Below, piece by piece: positions 1-8,402 of a stretch of 11,011 bases of DNA. The DNA comes from DALYLB01 sp046154695 (GTDB taxonomy: Bacteria > Acidobacteriota > Blastocatellia > RBC074). Positions within the stretch are counted from its first letter, which is position 1. Every line of letters starts with the position of its first letter. The position numbers and the translations under genes were made by a program. Where the stretch lies: positions 1-11,011 of the forward strand of contig JBJXFI010000293.1 of NCBI GenBank assembly GCA_046154695.1. The letters are read 5' to 3'. Under the pieces are notes generated by a model. It did no database searches, was not told the origin of the DNA, and saw only the letters and a program-made list of their open reading frames with translations.

Positions 1-2262
1 GGGTTTGGCGCCAGTGCGCAGCCGTTCGACGAGGGCCGCGACATCAGGCGCCATTTTTGGCGATGCGGCGGGCTTGTCGGCGCTTTCGGCCTTTGTGCCC
101 GGTATGGCCTTGGACATGGGCGGCGGCGGGGCCATCGGTGTCAAGCTCGGAATGGCGGAAGCGGAAGGCGGGACCATGGCGCCATCGCCGCGACCGTGGC
201 CGATGGCGACGGCGCTTCCAGAGGAGAACGCGCCTCCCGAAACGCGGCGCGGCCCCGAAAAGTTTGCGGCCTTCCGCTCTTCATCCCGTTCGCCAAAGAC
301 GCCCTCGCGGCTGACGCCTTCGGGCATCTCGACGGGCACATCGACGCGGCGCGGTTCGCCGCCGGTGGTGATCGTGGCCTCTTCGACGGCGACGAAGGAG
401 GTGAACTGCGTCATCAGCCGGTATTCGAGGCCGAGCTGCGTGATGGCTTCGCGGATCTCGGGCTGCGGGCTTCCGTTCTGGAGGCCCTGATAATCCCGGC
501 TCATCAGGTCATCGATGCGCGTGCGCGCCCAGAGCGTGGCGAGCACGTCGTGCGCGGGCTGGGCGTCGGGCAGTTCGACGGGGATCTCCCGCGTGAACTC
601 GCGGCCGGCGAGCCGCCCCTTGAGGCGAACCGTGCCGCGCGCGCCGGCCGTGTAGCGTCCCGTCAGGACGAGCGGCTTGGCGCTGAAGAGATCGGGAATC
701 CGCTGCGGATAGACATCGGCGACGGGCAGGCCGTTCCAGTCGATCTCGATGTCGGTGAGCAGCGGATTGCGAACTCGCTCGTGGAATCGCCGAGCCGCCG
801 CCGAGCCATCGTCATCGAGCGCGACGTACTCGACCTCGCCGCGTCCCGCCTCGGCCATCTTGTCCAGCAGAAACCGGTTGACCGACGAGCCGATGCCGAA
901 CGAGAAGACGCGCGCGTTCGGATGCTTCTGGACCTCGCCGATCACCTCCATGTCGTTGCCCACATAGCCGTCCGTCATGAAACAGACGATGCGAACATGG
1001 CCCTGCTTGTCGGAGGGATCGAGCGCGGCGCGGATCGCCGTCATCATCTCGGTCCCGCCTGATCCTGCCCGCGACGCGAGAAAGGTCTGCGCGCGGCGCA
1101 GGTTCTCCCGCGTCGCGGGCTGTGGCTGAGGAAACAACACGTGCGTGTCTCCGGCAAAGGTGATCAGGTTGAAGGTGTCTTCGGGATAGAGCGCGTCGAG
1201 CGCGAGCTGCATCGTCTCTTTCGCCTTCTCGATCGGAAAGCCGTTCATCGACCCCGAGGTGTCGAGCACGAAGACCAACTCTTTCGGCGCGACATCGTCC
1301 GCCGTCACCCGGTCGGGCGGCTGAAAGATCATTGAGAAGAAACCGCCCTGCGCGCCGCGATGCGTCAGGATCGCGTCGCTGATCTTCTTTCCCGCGACGT
1401 CGAATCTGAGTACGAAGTCCTTGTTCGGAATGGTCGTTTCGCCGCGAAGCTCGACGACCGCCTGATTCGCGGCCGGCCGATGGGTGAGCACCTCGTGGGA
1501 TCCGCACTCCAGCGAATCGATCGGCACCCCGGCGTCGAGCGCGACGTTGATCGAGATGTCGTGCCCCGCGCGCATGCCGGGCGCGGCCGGCCGCGGCGTG
1601 ATGCGCGAACCGTCGGGAACCTGGCTCGTGTCGGGAGCGAATCCCGAGCTCTGCCGGCCGGCCGGCGCGCCGGGGATGTAGCGGGGGCCGACCACCATCG
1701 GAAAAACGAACGAATAGGTCCCCTCCTCGTATTTCAGGATTTCGACGTAGCTGATCGTGATCCTGACGACCGCCCCCGGCGCGATGTTGGCGACCGATTG
1801 CGTGAAGATATTCGGCCGCTCCTGATCGAGCAGCCCGGCGACATGCCCCGCCCGGCGGGCCGTCTCATAAATCTCCCGCGCCTCCTCGCGGCGCTTGATC
1901 TTCCCCTTCACGACGCGATCGCCCACCGTCATCGTCATCTCGTCCACCGCCGCGTTCTGCGGCAGCGGGAAGACATAGACCGCCTCGATCTTGTCATAGC
2001 CCGGATTTTGGAACTCCTGGGTGACATTGACGCGCGCGAGCGATCCGCTGATATCGGCCTTCACCGCCGTCTGCTTCAACGGACACTCGCCGCTAACCTC
2101 CCCCTCCCGGCTCACAATCCGCAGCGATCCCTGCGTCACGCCGCGCGGCGCGGCCCCCACGACGCCGATATCCTTCGCCGGCCCCAGCCACGCAAGCCAC
2201 GCGAACATTGCCGCGATTGACACGCCGCCCCAAATCATCGACAGAACAAATCTTCGCTTCAT
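1..2262 (-). CDS. VIT and VWA domain-containing exported protein (partial, 3' end beyond the window)
   Basis: The reading frame is open from the ATG at 2262 to the left edge (754 codons, no stop), so the C-terminus is missing. A GAGGAG Shine-Dalgarno 8 nt upstream fixes the start. Residues 1-27 form a basic then hydrophobic export signal or anchor (MKRRF followed by a Trp/Ala/Leu-rich stretch). Residues about 60-195 match a VIT domain (inter-alpha-trypsin inhibitor type), including the segment ERPNIFTQSVANIAPG (148-163). Residues about 328-500 are a von Willebrand A domain with an intact MIDAS metal site: DTSGSM at 334-339, Thr404 in SGGTEM and Asp431 in MTDG. After LMTQFTSFVAVEE (616-628), typical of this family, comes a Gly/Pro/Ala/Ser-rich tail (about 640-754). 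Family members are extracytoplasmic and probably act in adhesion or protein-protein contacts; the partner is unknown. No sortase signal can be seen because the end is absent. It is divergent from ndk. Confidence 0.93.
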   Translation of the reverse strand, partial: MKRRFVLSMIWGGVSIAAMFAWLAWLGPAKDIGVVGAAPRGVTQGSLRIVSREGEVSGECPLKQTAVKADISGSLARVNVTQEFQNPGYDKIEAVYVFPLPQNAAVDEMTMTVGDRVVKGKIKRREEAREIYETARRAGHVAGLLDQERPNIFTQSVANIAPGAVVRITISYVEILKYEEGTYSFVFPMVVGPRYIPGAPAGRQSSGFAPDTSQVPDGSRITPRPAAPGMRAGHDISINVALDAGVPIDSLECGSHEVLTHRPAANQAVVELRGETTIPNKDFVLRFDVAGKKISDAILTHRGAQGGFFSMIFQPPDRVTADDVAPKELVFVLDTSGSMNGFPIEKAKETMQLALDALYPEDTFNLITFAGDTHVLFPQPQPATRENLRRAQTFLASRAGSGGTEMMTAIRAALDPSDKQGHVRIVCFMTDGYVGNDMEVIGEVQKHPNARVFSFGIGSSVNRFLLDKMAEAGRGEVEYVALDDDGSAAARRFHERVRNPLLTDIEIDWNGLPVADVYPQRIPDLFSAKPLVLTGRYTAGARGTVRLKGRLAGREFTREIPVELPDAQPAHDVLATLWARTRIDDLMSRDYQGLQNGSPQPEIREAITQLGLEYRLMTQFTSFVAVEEATITTGGEPRRVDVPVEMPEGVSREGVFGERDEERKAANFSGPRRVSGGAFSSGSAVAIGHGRGDGAMVPPSASAIPSLTPMAPPPPMSKAIPGTKAESADKPAASPKMAPDVAALVERLRTGAKP

Positions 2263-2270
2263 AACCACTT

Positions 2271-2276
2271 CTCCTC
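2271..2276 (-). promoter_or_regulatory. Ribosome binding site of the VIT-VWA gene
   Basis: GAGGAG on the minus strand lies 8 nt before the ATG at 2262 and supports that start. The large palindrome at 2292-2343 ends only about 15 nt further upstream, so it would be in the leader of any transcript starting beyond it. Confidence 0.8.
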
Positions 2277-2291
2277 AAAAATGTTCGGCGC

Positions 2292-2343
2292 TCCGCCTTC
2301 CCGCGGCCGGTCTTCGGCCGAAGGCCGGCCGCCGGAAGGCGGA
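2292..2343. repeat. 52-nt near-perfect palindrome (REP-like hairpin)
   Basis: The arms pair outward to inward as TCCGCCTTCC (2292-2301) with GGAAGGCGGA (2334-2343). After one C-C mismatch (2302/2333), a further 13 pairs follow (2303-2315 with 2320-2332, one of them a T-G wobble), closed by the 4-nt loop GGCC. That gives 23 pairs in all. It has no T-run and lies upstream of both flanking genes, so it is not a terminator for either. Size, GC richness and position resemble REP/palindromic interspersed elements, but only one copy is in the window, so dispersal is inferred. In the VIT-VWA leader it could affect mRNA folding or translation. Confidence 0.8.
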
Positions 2344-2515
2344 TCCACGAACACACATCGAGACACATCGCGCGCTTGCGCGACCGGTCCTCATTTACTT
2401 TGGCGAATCGCGATTGGCTGTTTGGACGCCGAAGGAGCGATTTGGGTTCCGCCCGCTTCGACCCTTGAACGCCCTGAAAACAGGGGCTTGCAGGAGCGGC
2501 TGAAATTTAATGCGT

Positions 2516-2545
2516 TTGACGATCTGAAATTGCGATTGCTATGAT
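2516..2545 (+). promoter_or_regulatory. Sigma70-type promoter of ndk
   Basis: TTGACG (2516-2521) and TATGAT (2540-2545) are separated by 18 nt; each differs from the consensus at one position. The predicted transcription start near 2552 gives a leader of about 35 nt before the ndk ATG. The sequence around it is clearly more AT-rich than the flanks. Confidence 0.7.
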
Positions 2546-2576
2546 CCTCGACTCTTCATCATCAAATGGAATTATC

Positions 2577-2582
2577 AAGGAG
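2577..2582 (+). promoter_or_regulatory. Ribosome binding site of ndk
   Basis: AAGGAG lies 4 nt before the ATG at 2587. It would be inside the coding region if the earlier in-frame ATG at 2566 were used, so it decides the start. Confidence 0.85.
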
Positions 2583-2586
2583 AACC

Positions 2587-3009
2587 ATGCCAGAACCAAC
2601 GATGACTTTCGCCATCATCAAACCGGACGCCGTTCGCGCGGGGAATACGGGAAACATCATCCAGCGAATCAACGACAATGGATTCACGATCCGTGCGATG
2701 AAGCTGATGCATATGTCGAAACGGATCGCCGAGGGATTTTACGCGGTTCATAGCGAGCGCCCGTTCTTCGGCGAGCTGGTCGAATTTATGACGAGCGGCC
2801 CGTGCGTCGTGCTTGCGCTGGAGAAGGAGAACGCCCAGGAGGCCTGGCGCGAACTGATGGGCCCGACGGATGCGACCAAGGCGCCCAAGGGAACCATCCG
2901 CGGCGATTTCGGCGCGAGCCTCGGCGAGAACGCCTCGCACGGCTCCGACTCCCCCGAGAACGCCAAAATCGAATTGAGTTACTTCTTCAACGCAACGGAG
3001 TTCTGTTAA
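2587..3009 (+). CDS. ndk: Nucleoside diphosphate kinase
   Basis: The 140-residue product is the usual length for this enzyme, which transfers the gamma-phosphate from ATP to other (d)NDPs through a phosphohistidine in the cytoplasm. Diagnostic parts are the start TFAIIKPDAV (residues 7-16), the Kpn-loop region near SERPFFGELVEFMTSGP (56-72), GTIRGDFG (102-109) and the active-site motif NASHGSDSPENA (115-126) with catalytic His118. The motif is a little unusual, as the common form is NxxHGSDSxExA with a bulkier residue before the His. The start at 2587 follows an AAGGAG; the earlier in-frame ATG at 2566 is rejected because it would bury this site. A strong promoter lies just upstream, and an inverted repeat begins 12 nt after the stop. 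It is probably monocistronic or weakly coupled to the downstream ABC pair. Housekeeping function; no sign of damage. Confidence 0.97.
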   Translation: MPEPTMTFAIIKPDAVRAGNTGNIIQRINDNGFTIRAMKLMHMSKRIAEGFYAVHSERPFFGELVEFMTSGPCVVLALEKENAQEAWRELMGPTDATKAPKGTIRGDFGASLGENASHGSDSPENAKIELSYFFNATEFC

Positions 3010-3020
3010 ACGGAAACGAT

Positions 3021-3078
3021 TCTCACGCGAAGACGCGAAGACAGGGATAACTCTTCGCCTTCGCGTCTTCGCGTGAGA
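3021..3078. repeat. Inverted repeat with perfect 20-bp arms between ndk and the ABC genes
   Basis: The left arm (3021-3040) and right arm (3059-3078) are exact reverse complements, with an 18-nt spacer. Each arm carries two tandem copies of an 8-bp unit (ACGCGAAG at 3025-3040; CTTCGCGT at 3059-3074), and a degenerate CTTCGC also occurs in the spacer (3053-3058). The transcript would fold into a long stem, but no T-run follows, so it is not a canonical rho-independent terminator. The 8-bp unit structure suggests a dispersed intergenic repeat family. It may still limit ndk read-through or stabilise the 3' end. Confidence 0.85.
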
Positions 3079-3094
3079 CCCGTCCCATACATCC

Positions 3095-3772
3095 ATGCCA
3101 ATCCTCGAAGCCCGCAATGTCACGCGCGAATATCCGATGAAGGCCGAGACCGTTCGCGCCTTATCGGGCGTTTCGGTCTCGATCGAGCCGGGTGAGTTCG
3201 CGGCGATTCTGGGGACGAGCGGCTCGGGCAAATCGACGATGCTGAACCTGTTCGGCGGGCTGGACCGTCCGACATCGGGGGAGATTCTCTTCGATGGAGA
3301 GAGCCTTGCGCCCCTGTCCTCGCGGGAGATGTCGCGATACCGGCTGCGCCGGGTCGGGATGATATTTCAAACCTTCAATCTGATTCCGACGATGACGGCG
3401 CGAGAGAACGTCGCGCTGGCGCTGGCCTTTGCGGGCATGTCCCGCGGCGAGCGCCACAAGCGCGCGGGCGAATTGCTGGACCGGGTGGGGCTCTCGCATC
3501 GAACGGATCACCTGCCGTCGGAGCTTTCCGGCGGCGAGCAGCAGCGCGTTTCGATCGCGCGCGCGATCGCCAATGAACCGCAGGTTCTGCTGGCCGACGA
3601 GCCGACCGGCAATCTGGACAGCCGGCGGGCGTCCGAGGTAATCGGCCTGCTCGACGAGATGCGCCGGCGGGACGGCAAGACCATCATCCTCGTGACGCAC
3701 GATCAGGAACTGGCTCGGAATTTCTGCACCCGGACCATCCGGCTGAAGGATGGCGAGGTCGTCGAGGAGTGA
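3095..3772 (+). CDS. ABC transporter ATP-binding protein, MacB/LolD-like
   Basis: The 225-residue product is a single nucleotide-binding domain of normal length that powers the permease encoded next to it. Visible motifs are Walker A GTSGSGKST (40-48), the Q-loop Gln92 in FQTFNL, the signature LSGGEQQR (144-151), Walker B VLLADEP (164-170), the D-loop region TGNLDS, and the H-loop His202 in VTHDQ. The TGNLD sequence and the RVGMIFQTFNLIPTMTA region are typical of the MacB/LolD/YknY branch. The start at 3095 agrees with the usual family start, but no Shine-Dalgarno is visible and the inverted repeat ends only 16 nt before it. An in-frame ATG at 3137 would remove part of the first beta-strand. 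The stop is 7 nt before the permease ATG, so both are one transcriptional unit. Substrate unknown: lipoprotein, peptide or drug export are all possible. Confidence 0.95.
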   Translation: MPILEARNVTREYPMKAETVRALSGVSVSIEPGEFAAILGTSGSGKSTMLNLFGGLDRPTSGEILFDGESLAPLSSREMSRYRLRRVGMIFQTFNLIPTMTARENVALALAFAGMSRGERHKRAGELLDRVGLSHRTDHLPSELSGGEQQRVSIARAIANEPQVLLADEPTGNLDSRRASEVIGLLDEMRRRDGKTIILVTHDQELARNFCTRTIRLKDGEVVEE

Positions 3773-3779
3773 GGATCGG

Positions 3780-5324
<1,545 letters not shown>

Positions 5325-5366
5325 GGGCGCAGAATAGGCCCGCGTATTCCCGAAGGTTGTCGGGCT

Positions 5367-8123
5367 TCATTGCCTTTCCTCCGGTTCACGTTCAATCAAT
5401 CGGTGGGTTTTCCCCCAATGCAAATACCACTTGTCGAAAATCAAAAGGTGAATCCCCGCGAGCAAAGCGCCGATCGTACCCGAGCCGAATCCAATGGCTG
5501 CCCGCAAGAGGGTTTCCTTCCAACTCGCCACCTTCATGACTTTCGAGCCGAAAAAGCCGCCGACCAAAAGCGTGAGCACCGTGGTGGCCACCCACCCCAA
5601 CCGCAACGTGTAAGGCCCGGTTGCTTCGCCCCATGTCAGGCTGATCAGTTTGCGGGACCAAAGGTCGGGCGGCAGACTATGCGGATTCTTGATCACCCAG
5701 AGCAGCGCCGCAGCCAGCGCGGCCAGCGCCACCATCGTTGCCAGGCTGCGCATGGTTTTCAGCGGACGCGAAAGCCGCCAGATTTTGAAGGCGGATTCGG
5801 GCGAAGCCTCGAGCAACTGCTTCAGCCGTTCATCGCGCCCCGGCTGTTTGAGTGACTTTTCATAATCCAAAAAGAGCCAGCGCGAACGCCGCCTGATGTC
5901 GGCGTCCGTGACATCCGGGAAGACCTTGATGCTCCTGGCGAACTCGTACTCGGTCATGAAATAGCCGCTCGCCATCAAGGCGTATGCCTCGCCTTCGCTG
6001 AACGAATCGAGGTCGGTACGCACGCCTGAAAGAAGCTGCTGGATATCTTTGCGGACGCCGTAGCGCGTCAGCGGGCCGCGCAATTCGGGCGGGCGCGCAT
6101 CGGCAGTCGAATCGTACGGATCGGGGCAGTCAATCCAATCGGCCGGATTGGTGTCGAGGTCTTTTTTCAGGTGAATGAACATCAGGCCGCGCAGCAACCC
6201 GGAACGGCGACGCGCTTCCAACTCCCGATGTTGCGCCCAGCGAATGCGTTCCTGACTGATGCTGGACGAGCGCAGCACAACATTGAGCAAACTCTTGCTG
6301 GGTTTGTCTTCGGTGGTCATCTGGCCGCTGGCGTCGCTGACCAGCAAGACCGAACAGCTTTGTTCGAGCAGGCTCGCCGTCCCTTGATTGTCGAAGACGC
6401 CGCCATCCACCAATTGCACGGTCTTGTCCTTGTATAAATCCGGCAACGACAGCGGCTCGAACATGCCCGGCACACAGGACGATGATGCAACCGCGTATCC
6501 CAGCCGCATGCGGCGCGGCGCGCCTTCCGCATCCCGATAAGCCGGCGGCGCGTCGCGGTACCACATCCGCCGCAGGCGATAGCCCGCGTCAATCTCGTTG
6601 TTGATCGCGGCCGGAGGCTCGCCCATATAGCTGGCCGTGAATTGCCAGACGTGGCCCGTGTTGAGCGACGTGGCGTTCAAAATCAAGATCGGCACTTTGT
6701 TGCTCCGCCGCCAGTTATCGCGCAGGGGCTTGAAGCTGGCCTTGTCTTCGTCGTTCGGCACGATCTTCAATTCGTCCAGCCAGCGCTTCCGATGGCCTTC
6801 GCGGTCTTGCACCCGTGCATAAAGATGCTTTTCGTAAAGCTCGCCCACCCGCATCGTCCGCGAATAGTCTGCTGAAAAAATCATCCTCACATTGGACACC
6901 AGGCTGCTGATGACGCGCGTGCGAATGTTTCTCTGCACGCCCGCCAGAAACTCGCGCTCAAGGTTCTTGATGATTTGACGATAATCCTCGGAGCTGAATT
7001 CCTTGTCGTCGATCTTCTCGCGAAAAAGCTGGCGTAATTCCAGATAGTAATGCGCGCCGATGATCGAGCCGCCCGAGACGCACGAGAGCGCCTCGACGCG
7101 ATTGAGCACCCCGATGTCGGCCAGTTTCGCCAGCACGCCGATGTGGTACAGGGAGGCGCGAAATCCACCGCCCGATAAGGCCAGTCCGACTTTGCCCGTG
7201 TAAGCGCTATCCACGGCCGCCTGGGTGTTCCGAATGCCAATGCCCTGTAAAAATTCTTCCTGCGCACGCCGCGCGGACTGGGCCTGTTCGGGCGTATCCA
7301 GACTCCGCTGGCGCAACTGGGCCAGCCTGGCGAGTTGTTCGACCGTGGATTGATAACGCCATTCCGGGATGCCGCCGATCGCCAGCGCGCGTTTCAGCCA
7401 TTCGCCCGCCTTGTCATATTCCCCCAACCCGAAATGCGCCTGCGCCAACGTCACCTGCAGCCACCAATCCTGCGCGAAGGGCTGGTCATTCAAGGCCGGA
7501 GCCGTCAGGACGTCAATGATCCTGCGGCGCAGTTCCTCGGCTCGTTTGCGGCGCGCCGTGACGCCCTCGGTTTGCCATTGCACATCCGTCCCCGCGCCTT
7601 CTTCCAGGCTCGCGAGCAGATCAAGCACATAGGCGGCATTGATCGCCGTATAGCCCGGGTTTTGCGTGGAATCGGCGACGATGCCCGCTTCGCAATGGCG
7701 CTGGTAATAGCCGAGCGAACGTTCCAAAAACAGCCGGTTGCCTTCGACATCCCACATGCGCTTGTAGATCGCCCCCGCCAGTCCCAGCGTCTCCTGATTC
7801 GTCGTCGTTTTCAGATCCTCTTCTTCCTGCAGGATGGCAATCGCGCGTTTGAACTTCTGATCGGCCGGCAGGTCCGGGTCTTTATATGTCGCCAGCGCGT
7901 GGTTTTGCGCCAGCAACAGACGCTCGGCAGGCGTCCACTCCGCGTCCTGCAGCTTGCGCACGCGATCAAACAGCTTGCGGGCGTATCCAAACTCATCCCA
8001 GCTTTTGAGGCTCTTTGCCAGAGTGAGCAGCGGCCGCGGCTCGATAGCCTGGCCGCTCAACGCGGCTTTCGCTTGTTCGATCAATGCGGACTTGTCGGGA
8101 AGGGGGGCGGTCTTCTCAGGCAT
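5367..8123 (-). CDS. Patatin-like phospholipase with N-terminal TPR/DUF4071-like region and C-terminal membrane segments
   Basis: The 918-residue product has three parts. Residues about 10-290 are helical and repeat-like (LGEYDKAGEWLKRALAIG at 233-250 is TPR-like). The stretches ETLGLAGAIYKRMW (111-124) and YTAINAAYVLDLL (158-170) resemble the DUF4071/TRAFs-binding TPR family, by recall and not by search. Residues about 310-600 are a patatin lipase: oxyanion loop SGGGFRA (317-323), nucleophile Ser350 in SCVSGGS (347-353), and the dyad Asp573 in LVDGGVFDN (571-579). The residue two before Ser350 is Cys348, not the Gly of GxSxG. Three hydrophobic stretches near 793-811, 843-862 and 873-895 should anchor it in a membrane. 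Patatins hydrolyse acyl esters of phospholipids. The start at 8123 has AAGGAG 7 nt upstream; the ATG at 8240 has no comparable site. It lies downstream of the efflux genes and may be co-transcribed. A role in defence or envelope stress is inference. Confidence 0.92.
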   Translation of the reverse strand: MPEKTAPLPDKSALIEQAKAALSGQAIEPRPLLTLAKSLKSWDEFGYARKLFDRVRKLQDAEWTPAERLLLAQNHALATYKDPDLPADQKFKRAIAILQEEEDLKTTTNQETLGLAGAIYKRMWDVEGNRLFLERSLGYYQRHCEAGIVADSTQNPGYTAINAAYVLDLLASLEEGAGTDVQWQTEGVTARRKRAEELRRRIIDVLTAPALNDQPFAQDWWLQVTLAQAHFGLGEYDKAGEWLKRALAIGGIPEWRYQSTVEQLARLAQLRQRSLDTPEQAQSARRAQEEFLQGIGIRNTQAAVDSAYTGKVGLALSGGGFRASLYHIGVLAKLADIGVLNRVEALSCVSGGSIIGAHYYLELRQLFREKIDDKEFSSEDYRQIIKNLEREFLAGVQRNIRTRVISSLVSNVRMIFSADYSRTMRVGELYEKHLYARVQDREGHRKRWLDELKIVPNDEDKASFKPLRDNWRRSNKVPILILNATSLNTGHVWQFTASYMGEPPAAINNEIDAGYRLRRMWYRDAPPAYRDAEGAPRRMRLGYAVASSSCVPGMFEPLSLPDLYKDKTVQLVDGGVFDNQGTASLLEQSCSVLLVSDASGQMTTEDKPSKSLLNVVLRSSSISQERIRWAQHRELEARRRSGLLRGLMFIHLKKDLDTNPADWIDCPDPYDSTADARPPELRGPLTRYGVRKDIQQLLSGVRTDLDSFSEGEAYALMASGYFMTEYEFARSIKVFPDVTDADIRRRSRWLFLDYEKSLKQPGRDERLKQLLEASPESAFKIWRLSRPLKTMRSLATMVALAALAAALLWVIKNPHSLPPDLWSRKLISLTWGEATGPYTLRLGWVATTVLTLLVGGFFGSKVMKVASWKETLLRAAIGFGSGTIGALLAGIHLLIFDKWYLHWGKTHRLIEREPEERQ

Positions 8124-8193
8124 GCGGATCCTCCTTGTACAGATTTTCAATCCCCGGAGAATTGGTTTGCGAAATCTCGTCTCTGCCGGCCAT
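8116..8193 (-). CDS. Possible 25-codon upstream ORF overlapping the patatin start
   Basis: An ATG at 8193, preceded by AAGGAG (8205-8210, 11 nt away), opens a 25-codon frame ending in TGA at 8118-8116. It overlaps the first codons of the patatin gene by 8 nt in another frame. The peptide is polar and acidic, starting MAGRDEISQ and ending LYKEDPHA, with no TM helix or Cys. The arrangement would suit translational coupling or a leader peptide controlling the downstream gene. The peptide is not recognised, and a frame this short can occur by chance. The Shine-Dalgarno spacing is on the long side. Confidence 0.35.
   Translation of the reverse strand: MAGRDEISQTNSPGIENLYKEDPHA
8131..8136 (-). promoter_or_regulatory. 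Ribosome binding site of the patatin gene
   Basis: AAGGAG (extended AAGGAGGAT) on the minus strand lies 7 nt before the ATG at 8123. It argues for this start over the in-frame ATG at 8240, which would add 39 residues without recognisable domain content. The site lies inside the upstream small ORF, so translation of that ORF would pass through it. Confidence 0.8.
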
Positions 8194-8402
8194 TCTAGGT
8201 CGCTCTCCTTTTGGTTGGGAGGGACAAGCATTTCGGCCAATCAATTACCACAGCTCGCGGCGAAGGGAAACGAGGTGAGGGTCGAGCTGGCATTTTTCCC
8301 CGCACCCGCCTGGCGGCCTCCCCCGCCTGGAAAAGCGGCAATCGCTCTTATTTGAATCGGGCTGGATGCCCCCTTTTCGTGTCCATTTTGGGAGTCCCTT
8401 TC

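Larger units (their letters stand above)
2263..2586. other. Divergent intergenic region between the VIT-VWA gene and ndk
   Basis: This 324-bp stretch has no convincing gene. It contains the VIT-VWA ribosome binding site, the palindrome at 2292-2343, a small 6-bp-stem inverted repeat (TCGCGC, loop GCTT, GCGCGA, 2368-2383), a 10-bp-period duplicated ACACATCG (2353-2360 and 2363-2370), and the ndk promoter near 2516-2545. No good sigma70 pair was seen for the minus-strand gene. Confidence 0.7.

Noticed and set aside
196..1062. Long plus-strand open frame of 288 codons
   Set aside because: It lies wholly opposite the VIT-VWA gene, which has intact VIT and VWA motifs; the plus-strand frame shows no recognisable domain and is a product of high GC.
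1360..2220. Plus-strand open frame of 286 codons
   Set aside because: Antisense to the VIT domain coding region; Arg/Asp/Leu-rich composition is typical of a shadow frame.
3021..3078. CRISPR-like or phage attachment interpretation of the inverted repeat
   Set aside because: Only one element, built of inverted 8-bp units without regular spacers, and no cas or integrase gene nearby.
5349..5364. Weak hairpin CCCGA/TCGGG in the 42-bp gap between the convergent permease and patatin genes
   Set aside because: Only 5 bp of stem and no T-run on either side; not enough to call a terminator.
8192..8197. TAGAAT on the minus strand as a -10 box for the patatin gene
   Set aside because: No acceptable -35 hexamer lies 16-18 nt upstream, and it overlaps the start of the small ORF.
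7335..8198. Plus-strand open frame of 287 codons
   Set aside because: Antisense to the N-terminal part of the patatin gene, rich in Arg and Gln, no domain seen.
8124..8240. 39-residue N-terminal extension of the patatin protein from the ATG at 8240
   Set aside because: The ATG at 8123 has a near-ideal AAGGAG; the extension has no domain or signal and overlaps the small upstream ORF.
8305..8330. Direct repeat CCCGCCTGG twice and a GGCGG/CCGCC mini-hairpin downstream of the adaptor gene
   Set aside because: Short GC-rich matches expected by chance, no T-run after the stem in the direction of transcription, so no terminator is called.
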